DNA from: JBEKJU01 sp050011095
GTDB taxonomy: Bacteria > Desulfobacterota > Syntrophorhabdia > Syntrophorhabdales > WCHB1-27
Direction: 5' to 3'
Assembly (NCBI GenBank): GCA_050011095.1
Contig: JBEKJU010000061.1
Coordinates: 1 to 42,141 of the forward strand
Length of the DNA stretch: 42,141 nt
A program made the position numbers and the translations under genes. Of the stretch, positions 24,826-31,356 are shown piece by piece. The notes beneath the pieces are model-generated. The model worked only from the letters and a program-made list of their open reading frames with translations. It was not told the origin of the DNA and made no database searches. Position 1 is the first letter of the stretch. Each line of letters opens with the position of its first letter.

Positions 24826-25344
24826 ATGGACCGGGGTGTTGGTCTGCTTGTTGTTGTCTTCATGTCTTTTTGCCTTCCCTTCGTTCATGTCTCGGCCAAG
24901 GAGGGACCCATGAGAATATCGAGTCCGGCTTTTACGGAAAACAGCAAGATCCCGAAACAGTACACGTGTGATGGCCAGGACGTAAGTCCTCCCCTGACCA
25001 TCACCGGCGTCCCCGAAGGGGTAGCATCGCTCGCCCTGATCGTTGATGACCCCGATGCCCCGGTCGGCACCTGGGTTCATTGGGTCGTCTGGGGCATCAA
25101 CCCGGCGACGCGGGAGATAAAGGAAGGCTCTCTGCCGAAGGGGGCAGTTCAGGGCATCAACAGCTTCAGGAAGAACGATTACGGCGGACCGTGCCCACCG
25201 TCCGGCAGCCACCGGTACTTTTTCAAGCTCTACGCCCTCGACAAGGCGGTCATCCTTGACCCCCACGCAACGAAGGCGGACCTGGAAAGGACGATGAAGG
25301 GACATATCGTGGCTCAGGCCGAGACGATGGGCAGATATCGATAG
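24826..25344 (+). CDS. YbhB/YbcL-type PEBP-family protein, secreted
   Basis: The protein has 172 residues. The N-terminus is a signal peptide ending about HVSA. The PEBP fold is shown by DDPDAPVGTWVHWVVWGI, NDYGGPCPPSGSHRYFFKLYALD and the DPHATKADL end. Bacterial members are kinase-inhibitor-like proteins whose ligand is mostly unknown. AAGGAGGAAGG precedes the ATG. A TATACT at 24802-24807 might be a -10 box, but no good -35 is seen. A dispersed repeat starts ten bases after the stop. Confidence 0.92.
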   Translation: MDRGVGLLVVVFMSFCLPFVHVSAKEGPMRISSPAFTENSKIPKQYTCDGQDVSPPLTITGVPEGVASLALIVDDPDAPVGTWVHWVVWGINPATREIKEGSLPKGAVQGINSFRKNDYGGPCPPSGSHRYFFKLYALDKAVILDPHATKADLERTMKGHIVAQAETMGRYR

Positions 25345-25353
25345 GGGTGGCTG

Positions 25354-25433
25354 CAATTATTGGGGCTAGCGTCGCCCCCTCCACTGGCAAAGCCAGCGGA
25401 GCCTCCCCTTCATAAAAAGGAAGGACCGAAGGC
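25354..25433. repeat. Hairpin-rich dispersed repeat, copy D
   Basis: It reads CAATTATTGGGGCTAGCG, then TCGCCCCCTCC, the dyad CCACTGGC-AAA-GCCAGCGG, then AGCCTCCCC and the end CTTCATAAAAAGGAAGG. A second fragment (GGCTAGCGTCGGCCCCTCC) follows at 25451-25469. This is the cleanest copy with both ends. Confidence 0.8.
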
Positions 25434-25513
25434 AAAAAAAGACGGTTGTGGCTAGCGTCGGCCCCTCCATGAACAAGGCCCCCGCTTCGCGCACTGCCAG
25501 GCCCGCGTCCGGC

Positions 25514-25861
25514 TCATGCTGTTTTTGCGGGCCTTTCTATCGAAAAGACGGGCTCCTCGACCGACTGGCTCCTGCACAGGGGGCATTTTCCCGGCTTTTT
25601 CAGCCGACCCCTCTTTCGGAACACGAAGCCGCACCTGTCGCATCGGGCCGGGAGCACCACGAATCTGTATCCACCCTTATTCATCGTCTTCCGGATATGC
25701 CCCAGATGCTCGTACACATCCTTTTCGGATAGCCTGAGTTCGACGGATAAATCCTTTCCTGAAAACGGCCTTTCCTTCAGAAGGGCCACTACCCTTCTCC
25801 GAAGCGTCTCGTACCTTTCCTCCGGCACCGTCGGTTCTTTTGCCCTCTTCCGCTCGATCAT
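25514..25861 (-). CDS. Predicted regulator: winged helix fused to zinc ribbon (COG3357-like)
   Basis: The protein has 115 residues. Residues about 15-68 form a winged helix-turn-helix (VVALLKERPFSGKDLSVELR then LSEKDVYEHLGHI). Residues about 72-100 form a zinc ribbon with CDRC and CPLC pairs. This two-domain layout is typical of COG3357-type predicted transcriptional regulators. The target is unknown. It is transcribed away from the selenoprotein-like gene. Confidence 0.85.
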   Translation of the reverse strand: MIERKRAKEPTVPEERYETLRRRVVALLKERPFSGKDLSVELRLSEKDVYEHLGHIRKTMNKGGYRFVVLPARCDRCGFVFRKRGRLKKPGKCPLCRSQSVEEPVFSIERPAKTA

Positions 25862-25960
25862 TGTCCTTCCGCAAGAATACCATAATTATAGGCGTGGACC
25901 GGCGAATATTCTACGAGCGGCAGGGTCGGTCCGCGGCCTTCCGGGAGAACGGCATGCCCC

Positions 25961-25989
25961 TTGCCACGGTTCAGGACCGACCTTACATT
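25961..25989 (+). promoter_or_regulatory. Sigma-70-type promoter of the selenoprotein-like gene
   Basis: TTGCCA at 25961-25966 and TACATT at 25984-25989 have a 17-base spacer. The -35 box matches 5 of 6 and the -10 box 4 of 6. The leader of about 40 bases contains a hairpin GCGCC-TAAT-GGCGC (26011-26024) just before the ribosome site AAAGGAGG. Confidence 0.5.
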
Positions 25990-26037
25990 TAGTGGAATTC
26001 AGACGAACGCGCGCCTAATGGCGCAAAGGAGGAAAAA

Positions 26038-26604
26038 ATGGCAGAGGTCAGATGGATCAGGGATATGGAGACCGCCCTGTCATTGGCGGGCTCGGAGGGG
26101 AAGCAGGTCCTGCTCGATTTCTTTAATCCCGACTGAATAGGATGCAAGCAGATGGGTGCGGTTACGTACCCGGACAGCCGAGTTGCCGAGTTCATCAACA
26201 ACCGCATGATTCCTGTCCAAATGTTGTATGATGCCCAGCCTTACGCCTCGGACTACAATGTGAAATGGACGCCCACCATTATCGTCCTGGACCAGAACGG
26301 CAAGGAACACCACAGGATCGTCGGCTTCCTGCCGCCCGATGAATTCATCCCCGCGTTACTCCTCGGTGTCGCGAAGGTCAGGTTTGATCGGGATGAACTG
26401 GAAGAGGCCCTGGACGATCTCGAAAAGATCATCGCCAACTACCCGAAAAGCGCGGCTGCGCCGGAGGCGGTATACCTTCGCGGTGTCACCGGCTACAAGC
26501 ACACGCACGAGCCCCAGCCTCTCAGGGAGGCCTTCGAACAACTGAGACGCGAGTACCCAGCGAGTGAGTGGGCCAAAAGGGCCACGCCCTACGGTCTGCT
26601 GTAA
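26038..26604 (+). CDS. Thioredoxin-like protein with predicted selenocysteine (UGA at 26134-26136)
   Basis: Read through one in-frame TGA, the frame encodes 188 residues. The ATG at 26038 has AAAGGAGG five bases upstream. Residues 1-32 form the first strand and helix of a thioredoxin fold (QVLLDFFNPD). Codon 33 is TGA, giving U-I-G-C-K where the family has the redox C-x-x-C. The cis-proline is P79 (KWTPTI). The last 80 residues are TPR-like helices. A hairpin begins 17 bases after the TGA. Taken as a stop, the TGA would remove the N-terminal half of the fold and the ribosome site. A simple nonsense mutation is the alternative, but the TGA falling exactly on the catalytic position makes Sec much more likely. 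Confidence 0.85.
26154..26171 (+). promoter_or_regulatory. SECIS-like hairpin downstream of the UGA
   Basis: GGGTGCG-GTTA-CGTACCC forms a 7-bp stem (one G-T pair) with a GTTA loop. The stem starts 17 bases and the loop 24 bases after the UGA, inside the coding region. This matches the position of bacterial SECIS elements recognised by SelB. The loop starts with G and contains U residues, as in many bacterial SECIS loops. Confidence 0.65.
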
Positions 26605-26664
26605 AGAGGGCAGTCCCAGAAGGCGGGAAGAGCAGGGGAGGCGTTGCGGGACTGATATATGACC

Positions 26665-26698
26665 GAAGGCGGGCGGGCCAGTGCCGCCCGCCTTCTTT
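26665..26698 (+). terminator. Rho-independent terminator
   Basis: GAAGGCGGGCGG and CCGCCCGCCTTC form a perfect 12-bp stem with a seven-base loop, followed by TTTG. It lies 60 bases after the selenoprotein-like gene, which suggests a single-gene transcript. Confidence 0.75.
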
Positions 26699-26802
26699 GC
26701 CCCTCAAGAGCGGGGGGTGCGCCCCGGGCTTCCCCGCCTCTCCCCGCGCTGTTGAGAGTCCTACCATTCTCACGGATTTATCGCGCCGTGGTCTCTAAAA
26801 TA

Positions 26803-26830
26803 TTGACTAATCGTCGGTTATCGCTATACT
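26803..26830 (+). promoter_or_regulatory. Strong sigma-70-type promoter of the MBL-hpt pair
   Basis: TTGACT at 26803-26808 and TATACT at 26825-26830 are 16 bases apart, each one mismatch from consensus. The start near 26837 gives a leader of about 37 bases before the ATG at 26874. Confidence 0.7.
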
Positions 26831-26873
26831 AGAGGCATCACGCTACCCAAGACCTTCCGGAGGTATACGACAT

Positions 26874-27530
26874 ATGGTGATACGATGGTATGGACATGCG
26901 GCGTTCAGACTGACCACGACTCAAGGTGTTAATATTATTATAGATCCGTATGAATCTGGAGGCTACGGCGGTGCTGTCTCCTATAACCCCGTAAGAGACC
27001 GGGCCGACATAGTGCTCATCAGTCACGACCACGCCGATCACAACTGCACAGGCGGCATCGAGGGCACGTACACGGACGTGCGGAAAGAAGGGAAATACGA
27101 CATCCGGGGCATCAGGATAAGGGCCATACCAACCTTCCACGACCCGTCCGCCGGCAGCGAAAGGGGCCGGAACCTGGTGTTCGTGATAGAGGCGGACGAC
27201 ATGAAGGTGGTCCATCTAGGCGACCTCGGGCACCTGCTCGACCGGGACGCCATCAAGGCTATAGGAAGGCCGGATGTGCTCATGCTCCCCGTGGGCGGCA
27301 CCTATACGATTGACGCGGACGCGGCCACGAAGGTCATGAACGACCTCGGGCCTTCCATCACCCTTCCCATGCACTACAAGACGGAAAAAGTCGGCTTTCC
27401 GATCGCGGGGGTGGATGATTTCACAAAGGGGAAGCAACGCGTCAGGACGGTCGACGGCGCCGAGATAGACGTCACAAGGGAAGGCATGCCGAAGGAGCCG
27501 GAGATCGTCCTGCTGAGGTACGCCGGGTAG
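26874..27530 (+). CDS. Metallo-beta-lactamase fold hydrolase (UPF0173/UlaG-like)
   Basis: The protein has 218 residues. The motif SHDHADHN gives the HxHxDH metal site. Other conserved points are IRWYGHAAFRL at the start, PTFHD, HLGDLGH and LPMHYKT near the end. This belongs to the Lactamase_B_2/3 branch that includes UlaG-like and UPF0173 hydrolases; the substrate is unknown. CGGAGG lies about ten bases before the ATG. The hpt start is one base after its stop, so the two are cotranscribed. Confidence 0.9.
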   Translation: MVIRWYGHAAFRLTTTQGVNIIIDPYESGGYGGAVSYNPVRDRADIVLISHDHADHNCTGGIEGTYTDVRKEGKYDIRGIRIRAIPTFHDPSAGSERGRNLVFVIEADDMKVVHLGDLGHLLDRDAIKAIGRPDVLMLPVGGTYTIDADAATKVMNDLGPSITLPMHYKTEKVGFPIAGVDDFTKGKQRVRTVDGAEIDVTREGMPKEPEIVLLRYAG

Positions 27531-27531
27531 C

Positions 27532-28056
27532 ATGGCGGAAAAACTGCGCAAGCTCTTCAATAAAGGCGATATTCGAGAGGCCGTGAAAAGGCTCGCCCGG
27601 GCCATCTCCACCGACCTCGACGCGGAGGAGATCGTCTTTGTCTCGGTCCTGAAGGGCTCCTTCATGTTCATCTCGGACCTGCTGCGTGAGATAAAAAGCC
27701 CCGTGGTCATCGATTTTGTCAGGGCCGCCTCCTACGGCTGCGGCACCTCCACATGCGGAGAAGTAAGGCTGACCAAGGACCTGGAAATGGATATTGCGGG
27801 GAAGAACGTCATCATCGTCGATGACATCATAGATTCCGGCCTCACCCTCCGTGCGATCCGCGATATGCTCCTCGCAAGGAACCCGCGGTCCGTGAGGATT
27901 TGCGCGCTCATAGACAAAAAGGGACGAAGGGAGGTCGAGATCGAGGGCGATTATGTCGCCTTCACTATCGATGATGGCTTTGTAGTGGGATACGGCATCG
28001 ATTATGCGGAGCAATACCGGAACCTCCCCGAGATCTTTATCAGGGAAGAAGCATAG
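27532..28056 (+). CDS. hpt: Hypoxanthine(-guanine) phosphoribosyltransferase
   Basis: The protein has 174 residues, normal for Hpt. It converts hypoxanthine or guanine with PRPP to IMP or GMP in purine salvage. The PRPP-binding loop is VIIVDDIIDSGLTL. Upstream are LKGSFMFISDLLREI and the flexible-loop region, and downstream the purine-binding FVVGYGIDYAEQYRNLP. Coupled to the MBL gene upstream. Confidence 0.96.
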   Translation: MAEKLRKLFNKGDIREAVKRLARAISTDLDAEEIVFVSVLKGSFMFISDLLREIKSPVVIDFVRAASYGCGTSTCGEVRLTKDLEMDIAGKNVIIVDDIIDSGLTLRAIRDMLLARNPRSVRICALIDKKGRREVEIEGDYVAFTIDDGFVVGYGIDYAEQYRNLPEIFIREEA

Positions 28057-28128
28057 ATGCCCCCAGGGCCCATCGACGAATGGCCCCTTTGACCGCCATG
28101 ACAGGGCGTCCGTGCCGAAGCCTTTCTC

Positions 28129-28407
28129 TCACAGGTCGAGGGATGAGCGCGGCATGGGCGTTGCCTCAAGCACGTCCCATCCCATCCTGGTGACCCTCTC
28201 TCCTTGAACCTGCAGGACGACCGTTGATGCGGATACGGATTTGATCGCCGTATAGGGCACGAGGATCACCGGGGCGCCGGGCCCGTAGAGCAGAAACTCT
28301 GTATCGCGAAGCCCACGGATGTAACCGAGGCGGCGTTTGTCCATGCCGAAGACCTCCATGCCCTCAGCCACATCCGAACTTGTTTCCCGGATAAACGGAT
28401 TACTCAT
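28129..28407 (-). CDS. Small protein of unknown function, possibly PRC-barrel/DUF2171-like
   Basis: The protein has 92 residues. It starts MSNPFIRETSSDVAEGMEVFG and is rich in short beta-type segments (VILVPYTAIKSVSASTVVLQV). The overall pattern resembles small beta-barrel proteins of the PRC/DUF2171 kind, but the match is loose. A strong ribosome site (GGAGG) precedes the ATG. It stands alone and converges on hpt. Confidence 0.65.
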   Translation of the reverse strand: MSNPFIRETSSDVAEGMEVFGMDKRRLGYIRGLRDTEFLLYGPGAPVILVPYTAIKSVSASTVVLQVQGERVTRMGWDVLEATPMPRSSLDL

Positions 28408-28781
28408 GTTCGCCTCCTACCAACCGCCTTGGGCCGGCTCACGCCCATTGTCCGACCCCACTATTCGAAGATAAGACAGCTTGTCCGAAAATCAAGGGGC
28501 CTGGCCGCTGACCGTAACGCGCGGGAAATACCCGCGTTTTCCCCGGTCCGTTGCGCCGGCGCCGAAGATAAGGGCTCGGAAGGAAATAAATGAGTCAGAT
28601 GGCGAAGGATTTTTGGCCGATCGGCGAGGCGCGGAAAGGCCAAATGTACTGGATGTACATGACCTTTTCGCAACGAAGCGGGCGGACTTCTGACGAGCCC
28701 TAAGCATCCCGGTATGAACCCTTCGTCGCCCAAGCCAGCGCCAACCCGCCGGAGGCCGGAAAGCCCGGCCGGAGAAGACCC
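28408..28781. other. Gene-free gap with truncated MITE-like copy
   Basis: This 374-base gap separates the small protein from the lipid-kinase-like gene (both minus). It holds the shorter MITE-like copy at 28572-28700. I see no gene or clear promoter in the rest. Confidence 0.6.
28572..28700. mobile_element. MITE-like element, copy 2 (129 bp, inverted, internal deletion)
   Basis: It has the same termini as the 158-bp copies (GGGCTCGGAAGG and TGACGAGCCC) and the central dyad, in the opposite orientation. About 29 bases inside one terminal repeat are missing. TAA flanks both ends. Confidence 0.75.
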
Positions 28782-29336
28782 CTAGCGGGTCAGTAAGGTC
28801 AATGCGAGGGCCGTGACGAGGGGGATCGTGAGGTTGTCGTCTACGAACCTCGACGAGAAAAGCTCGGCGGCCGCGGCGGCCGCGGCAGCCGGGATAAAGG
28901 CGGACGGCCCGAAACGGAAGCAGGCAAGGACAATAAGGGAAGAGACAAGGAAGACCCCTGTCCCCTCCACCGATTTTCCGAAAAGAGGGATACGTCCCCA
29001 TTTCGACCCCACTATCGACGATAGGGGGTCACATATGGCGAGGACGAAGATCGAAGCCGACGCGATGTCCTTATCGAAGAGGAGTATCGCCACGACGCAG
29101 GATATGAGGTAGAACACGGTTCCCGACGGCCCCTTCATTTCCTTCTCTTTCAGAAGGGCCTCCAGGAAAGGCGCGCTGATATAGCCCGTGATCCTCAACG
29201 TGTCGATCAAGGCGGCCAGGACGAGGGCCGAAAGGGCGACGAAAAGCGCCGTACGCCTGTCGGTCGCCAGATAGATGAGGGGTATGATACTTCCGGACAG
29301 ATGGAAGAGGCTCCTCGCCCGTGAGGGTCGCTTCAT
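28782..29336 (-). CDS. SEC59/DGK1/VTE5-like CTP-dependent lipid kinase
   Basis: The protein has 184 residues and several membrane helices. The block CDPLSSIVGSKWGRIPLFGK with VEGT just after is characteristic of the dolichol/phytol/diacylglycerol kinases that use CTP, a family also annotated as phosphatidate cytidylyltransferase-like. Its lipid substrate in this organism is not known. The stretch IPAAAAAAAAELF is an unusual poly-Ala run. Its ATG overlaps the stop of a 42-codon frame as ATGA. Confidence 0.85.
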   Translation of the reverse strand: MKRPSRARSLFHLSGSIIPLIYLATDRRTALFVALSALVLAALIDTLRITGYISAPFLEALLKEKEMKGPSGTVFYLISCVVAILLFDKDIASASIFVLAICDPLSSIVGSKWGRIPLFGKSVEGTGVFLVSSLIVLACFRFGPSAFIPAAAAAAAAELFSSRFVDDNLTIPLVTALALTLLTR

Positions 29337-29461
29337 GGCGGCTCGGTACCACGGGCCGCCCCCACGAAGTCCTTCAGCATCCTTTCGAGCTTTGCCTCCT
29401 CGGTCGCATCCGCGTACCTGGGCCTCAACACATCAGGAGACAGGCCAAAGATGCCGCTCAT
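29333..29461 (-). CDS. Small 42-residue protein, unknown
   Basis: From the ATG at 29461 the frame encodes 42 residues starting MSGIFGLSPDVL. GGAGG lies five bases upstream, a near-ideal ribosome site, and the stop overlaps the next gene as ATGA, so it is probably translated and coupled. No family is recognised. It could also be the tail of a larger gene cut by the MITE-like element, which ends 19 bases before the ATG. Confidence 0.5.
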   Translation of the reverse strand: MSGIFGLSPDVLRPRYADATEEAKLERMLKDFVGAARGTEPP

Positions 29462-29480
29462 GATGACCTCCGCGTAGTAA

Positions 29481-29638
29481 GGGCTCGTCAGAAAATAAAT
29501 GGGCCATCTGGCTCGTCCTTTTGTCCGCCCGCTTCGTTGCGAAAAGGTCATGTACATCCAGTACATTTGGCCTTTCCGCGCCTCGCCGATCAGCCAAAAA
29601 TCCTTCGCCATCTGACTCATTTATTTCCTTCCGAGCCC
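29481..29638. mobile_element. MITE-like element, full copy 3 (158 bp)
   Basis: It is nearly identical to the copy at 8556-8713 and has the same length, with a few substitutions (for example GATCAGCC in place of GATTGGCC). Left flank TAA, right flank TAT. It lies just upstream of the 42-residue frame (minus strand). Confidence 0.75.
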
Positions 29639-29789
29639 TATCTCCTTTTATATGCGGCCTTAAGGCACCCGTTTGTCTAAAATCGTCCCTGCCCGATTAG
29701 TATAACCTTGCCATCATTCGAGATCACCACAAAAAATGTCGGTCCTCCCTCCAACTTCGGCCGCCCCGGGTCCGGGTGCGGCAATATCG

Positions 29790-29818
29790 TTGTAATCCGC
29801 CGGTGCTTTCGTTAAAAT
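29790..29818 (+). promoter_or_regulatory. Sigma-70-type promoter of the SDR gene
   Basis: TTGTAA at 29790-29795 and TAAAAT at 29813-29818 have a 17-base spacer. The start near 29825 would give a leader of about 47 bases. Confidence 0.5.
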
Positions 29819-29871
29819 AGCGGGTGTGCGACCGGGTAGGGGGTCGCATCGAAAAGGTGGAGGGTGAATCA

Positions 29872-30609
29872 ATGGACCTGAGCGGCCATGCGGCATTGAT
29901 AACGGGGGCGGGACAGGGCATCGGTCGGGCGTGCGCCGAGGTTTTTGCGGAAAGGGGCGCCTTTGTCCTGCTCCTCGACAAGAACAGACAAACACTGCCC
30001 GCCGTGATAGAAGGAATATCAGGGAGGGGAGGCGCGGTGAGGGGCCATATCATCGACCTCATGCACGCCGAAAAACTGGGATGCCTCATTGAAGAGACAA
30101 AGAGTGAGGCAAAAATCGATATTCTCGTCAATAACGCGGGCTTTGACCGGCCCGGCGTGACGGCCAGGGTGGACAGAAGGGGGTTCAACGAGGTGCTGGG
30201 TATCCACGTGCTCGTTCCTTTCTTTCTCACGAAGCTCCTCCTGCCTGACATGAGGGCGGCAGGATGGGGCAGGATCATCAACATCAGCTCCGTCTACGGC
30301 GTTTCGGGCGCGAAGGGCGAGGTCGCCTATTGCGCGGCAAAGGCGGCGGTCGTCGGCCTCACGAAGAGCGTGGCGCGAGAAGCAGGCGCGGATGGCGTGA
30401 CGGTCAACGCGATAGTTCCCGGTCTCATCCGCACGCCACCCATGGAGCGGATGGCCGAGAAGTACCGCACGCCGATTATTGCCCAGACGCTGGTCGGAAG
30501 GATGGGGGAACCGGAAGAGGTCGCAAAGGTCGCCGCCTTCCTCGCCTCCGACGATAGCTCCTACGTCACGGGCACGACCATTACCGTCTCGGGCGGGTGG
30601 GGAATCTGA
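29872..30609 (+). CDS. Short-chain dehydrogenase/reductase (FabG-like)
   Basis: The protein is 245 residues from the ATG at 29872, with GGAGGGTG upstream. The Rossmann motif is TGAGQGIG, followed by NNAG, the catalytic Ser in NISSVYGVSG, and YCAAK (Tyr-x-x-x-Lys). The PG motif (VPGLIRTPP) and the C-terminal YVTGTTITVSGGWGI are also typical. It is a classical SDR that reduces or oxidises a carbonyl/alcohol with NAD(P)H. The substrate is unknown. A longer frame from 29824 adds 16 residues without support. Confidence 0.93.
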   Translation: MDLSGHAALITGAGQGIGRACAEVFAERGAFVLLLDKNRQTLPAVIEGISGRGGAVRGHIIDLMHAEKLGCLIEETKSEAKIDILVNNAGFDRPGVTARVDRRGFNEVLGIHVLVPFFLTKLLLPDMRAAGWGRIINISSVYGVSGAKGEVAYCAAKAAVVGLTKSVAREAGADGVTVNAIVPGLIRTPPMERMAEKYRTPIIAQTLVGRMGEPEEVAKVAAFLASDDSSYVTGTTITVSGGWGI

Positions 30610-30833
30610 GGCGGGCCAGCCAACCGTAGATGCGTATCCCTCTGGACCTCCTTTGGGACACACCTCAACGCCTGAATGATGAAAACAGGGTCAATAACCG
30701 ACAACTTCCACTTTTTTCGCTGTAAAAGATGCGATTTTTGTTCCATTACGTTTTAAAAACACGTACAATGTTGCGATAAGGGGTGTGATATACGAACAAA
30801 ACCGCCAATCATGAAGAAAGGAGGTGAAGGAGC

Positions 30834-31106
30834 ATGACCAAAAAAGATCTTGTCGACAAGGTAGCAGCAGGTGCAGCGATCAAGAAGACCCAGGCAGAAA
30901 AGGCGATAGATTCCCTCGTCGCGGCAGTGAAGGAATCTCTCAAAAAAGGCGATCGTGTGACTGTAACGGGGTTCGGTACCTTCTCGGTTGTTGAGCGGAA
31001 GGCTAGGACCGGAAGAAATCCGCGGACAGGCAAAGAGATCAAGATTCAGGCGAAGAAAGCTCCAAAATTCTCCCCAGCAAGTGCAATGAAAGACGCATTG
31101 GCTTAA
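30834..31106 (+). CDS. HU-family DNA-binding protein
   Basis: The protein has 90 residues, exactly HU size. It bends DNA and compacts the nucleoid. It has the MTKKDLVDKVA start, GFGTFSVVERKARTGRNP arm region and the GKEIKI...KAPKF end. AAAGGAGGTGAAGG lies before the ATG, a very strong ribosome site. A TACAAT at 30764-30769 may be its -10 box, with no clear -35. A hairpin follows at 31125. Confidence 0.97.
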   Translation: MTKKDLVDKVAAGAAIKKTQAEKAIDSLVAAVKESLKKGDRVTVTGFGTFSVVERKARTGRNPRTGKEIKIQAKKAPKFSPASAMKDALA

Positions 31107-31124
31107 AGATATTCAGACGTTGCA

Positions 31125-31179
31125 GGGCACAGGGTCCCGACCGAATCGGGATCCCGTGCCCCGTGCATCCCCCTCTTTT
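31125..31179 (+). terminator. Likely terminator of the HU gene
   Basis: GGGCACAGGGTCCCGA and TCGGGATCCCGTGCCC pair over 14 of 16 positions around a five-base loop (31125-31161). CCCCCTCTTTT follows about 12 bases later. It separates HU from the respiratory operon. Confidence 0.6.
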
Positions 31180-31204
31180 GAGCGACCTTCGAGGTGTGGT
31201 CCGC

Positions 31205-31234
31205 TTGTCGGAAAGTTCCGTCCCCCGGTATAAT
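31205..31234 (+). promoter_or_regulatory. Promoter of the act-cco respiratory operon
   Basis: TATAAT at 31229-31234 is a perfect -10 box. TTGTCG at 31205-31210 (4 of 6) lies 18 bases upstream. The start near 31241 leaves a leader of about 115 bases before actB. Confidence 0.65.
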
Positions 31235-31265
31235 ATCTTTTCCATGGACGGCGATTCCGTTTTGG

Positions 31266-31332
31266 CGCATGGGGCCGCTTGCCCTGATGCAAACCTCACA
31301 TTTGCCGTGTGTGCAAAGCCTGCGGCCCATGC
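31266..31332 (+). promoter_or_regulatory. Long inverted repeat in the actB leader
   Basis: GCATGGGGCCGC (31266-31277) pairs with GCGGCCCATGC (31322-31332) with one bulge, enclosing 44 bases. Inside, TTTGC-CGTGTGT-GCAAA forms a smaller hairpin. The structure lies wholly in the transcribed leader, 25 bases before the actB start, so it could affect translation or transcript processing. Confidence 0.45.
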
Positions 31333-31356
31333 CTATAATGTGAAGAAGGAAGGTCA

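Larger units (their letters stand above)
29462..29871. other. Divergent gap: MITE-like copy and SDR promoter
   Basis: This 410-base region separates the minus-strand 42-residue gene from the plus-strand SDR gene. It holds the MITE-like copy 3 (29481-29638) and the SDR promoter at 29790. Nothing else is recognised. Confidence 0.6.

Noticed and set aside
26152..26604. 150-residue protein starting after the TGA
   Set aside because: It would lack the first strand and redox motif of the thioredoxin fold and has no ribosome site. Reading through the TGA explains the sequence better.
31334..31339. Second TATAAT just before actB
   Set aside because: There is no -35 box at suitable spacing, and transcription from it would leave almost no leader before the ATG.
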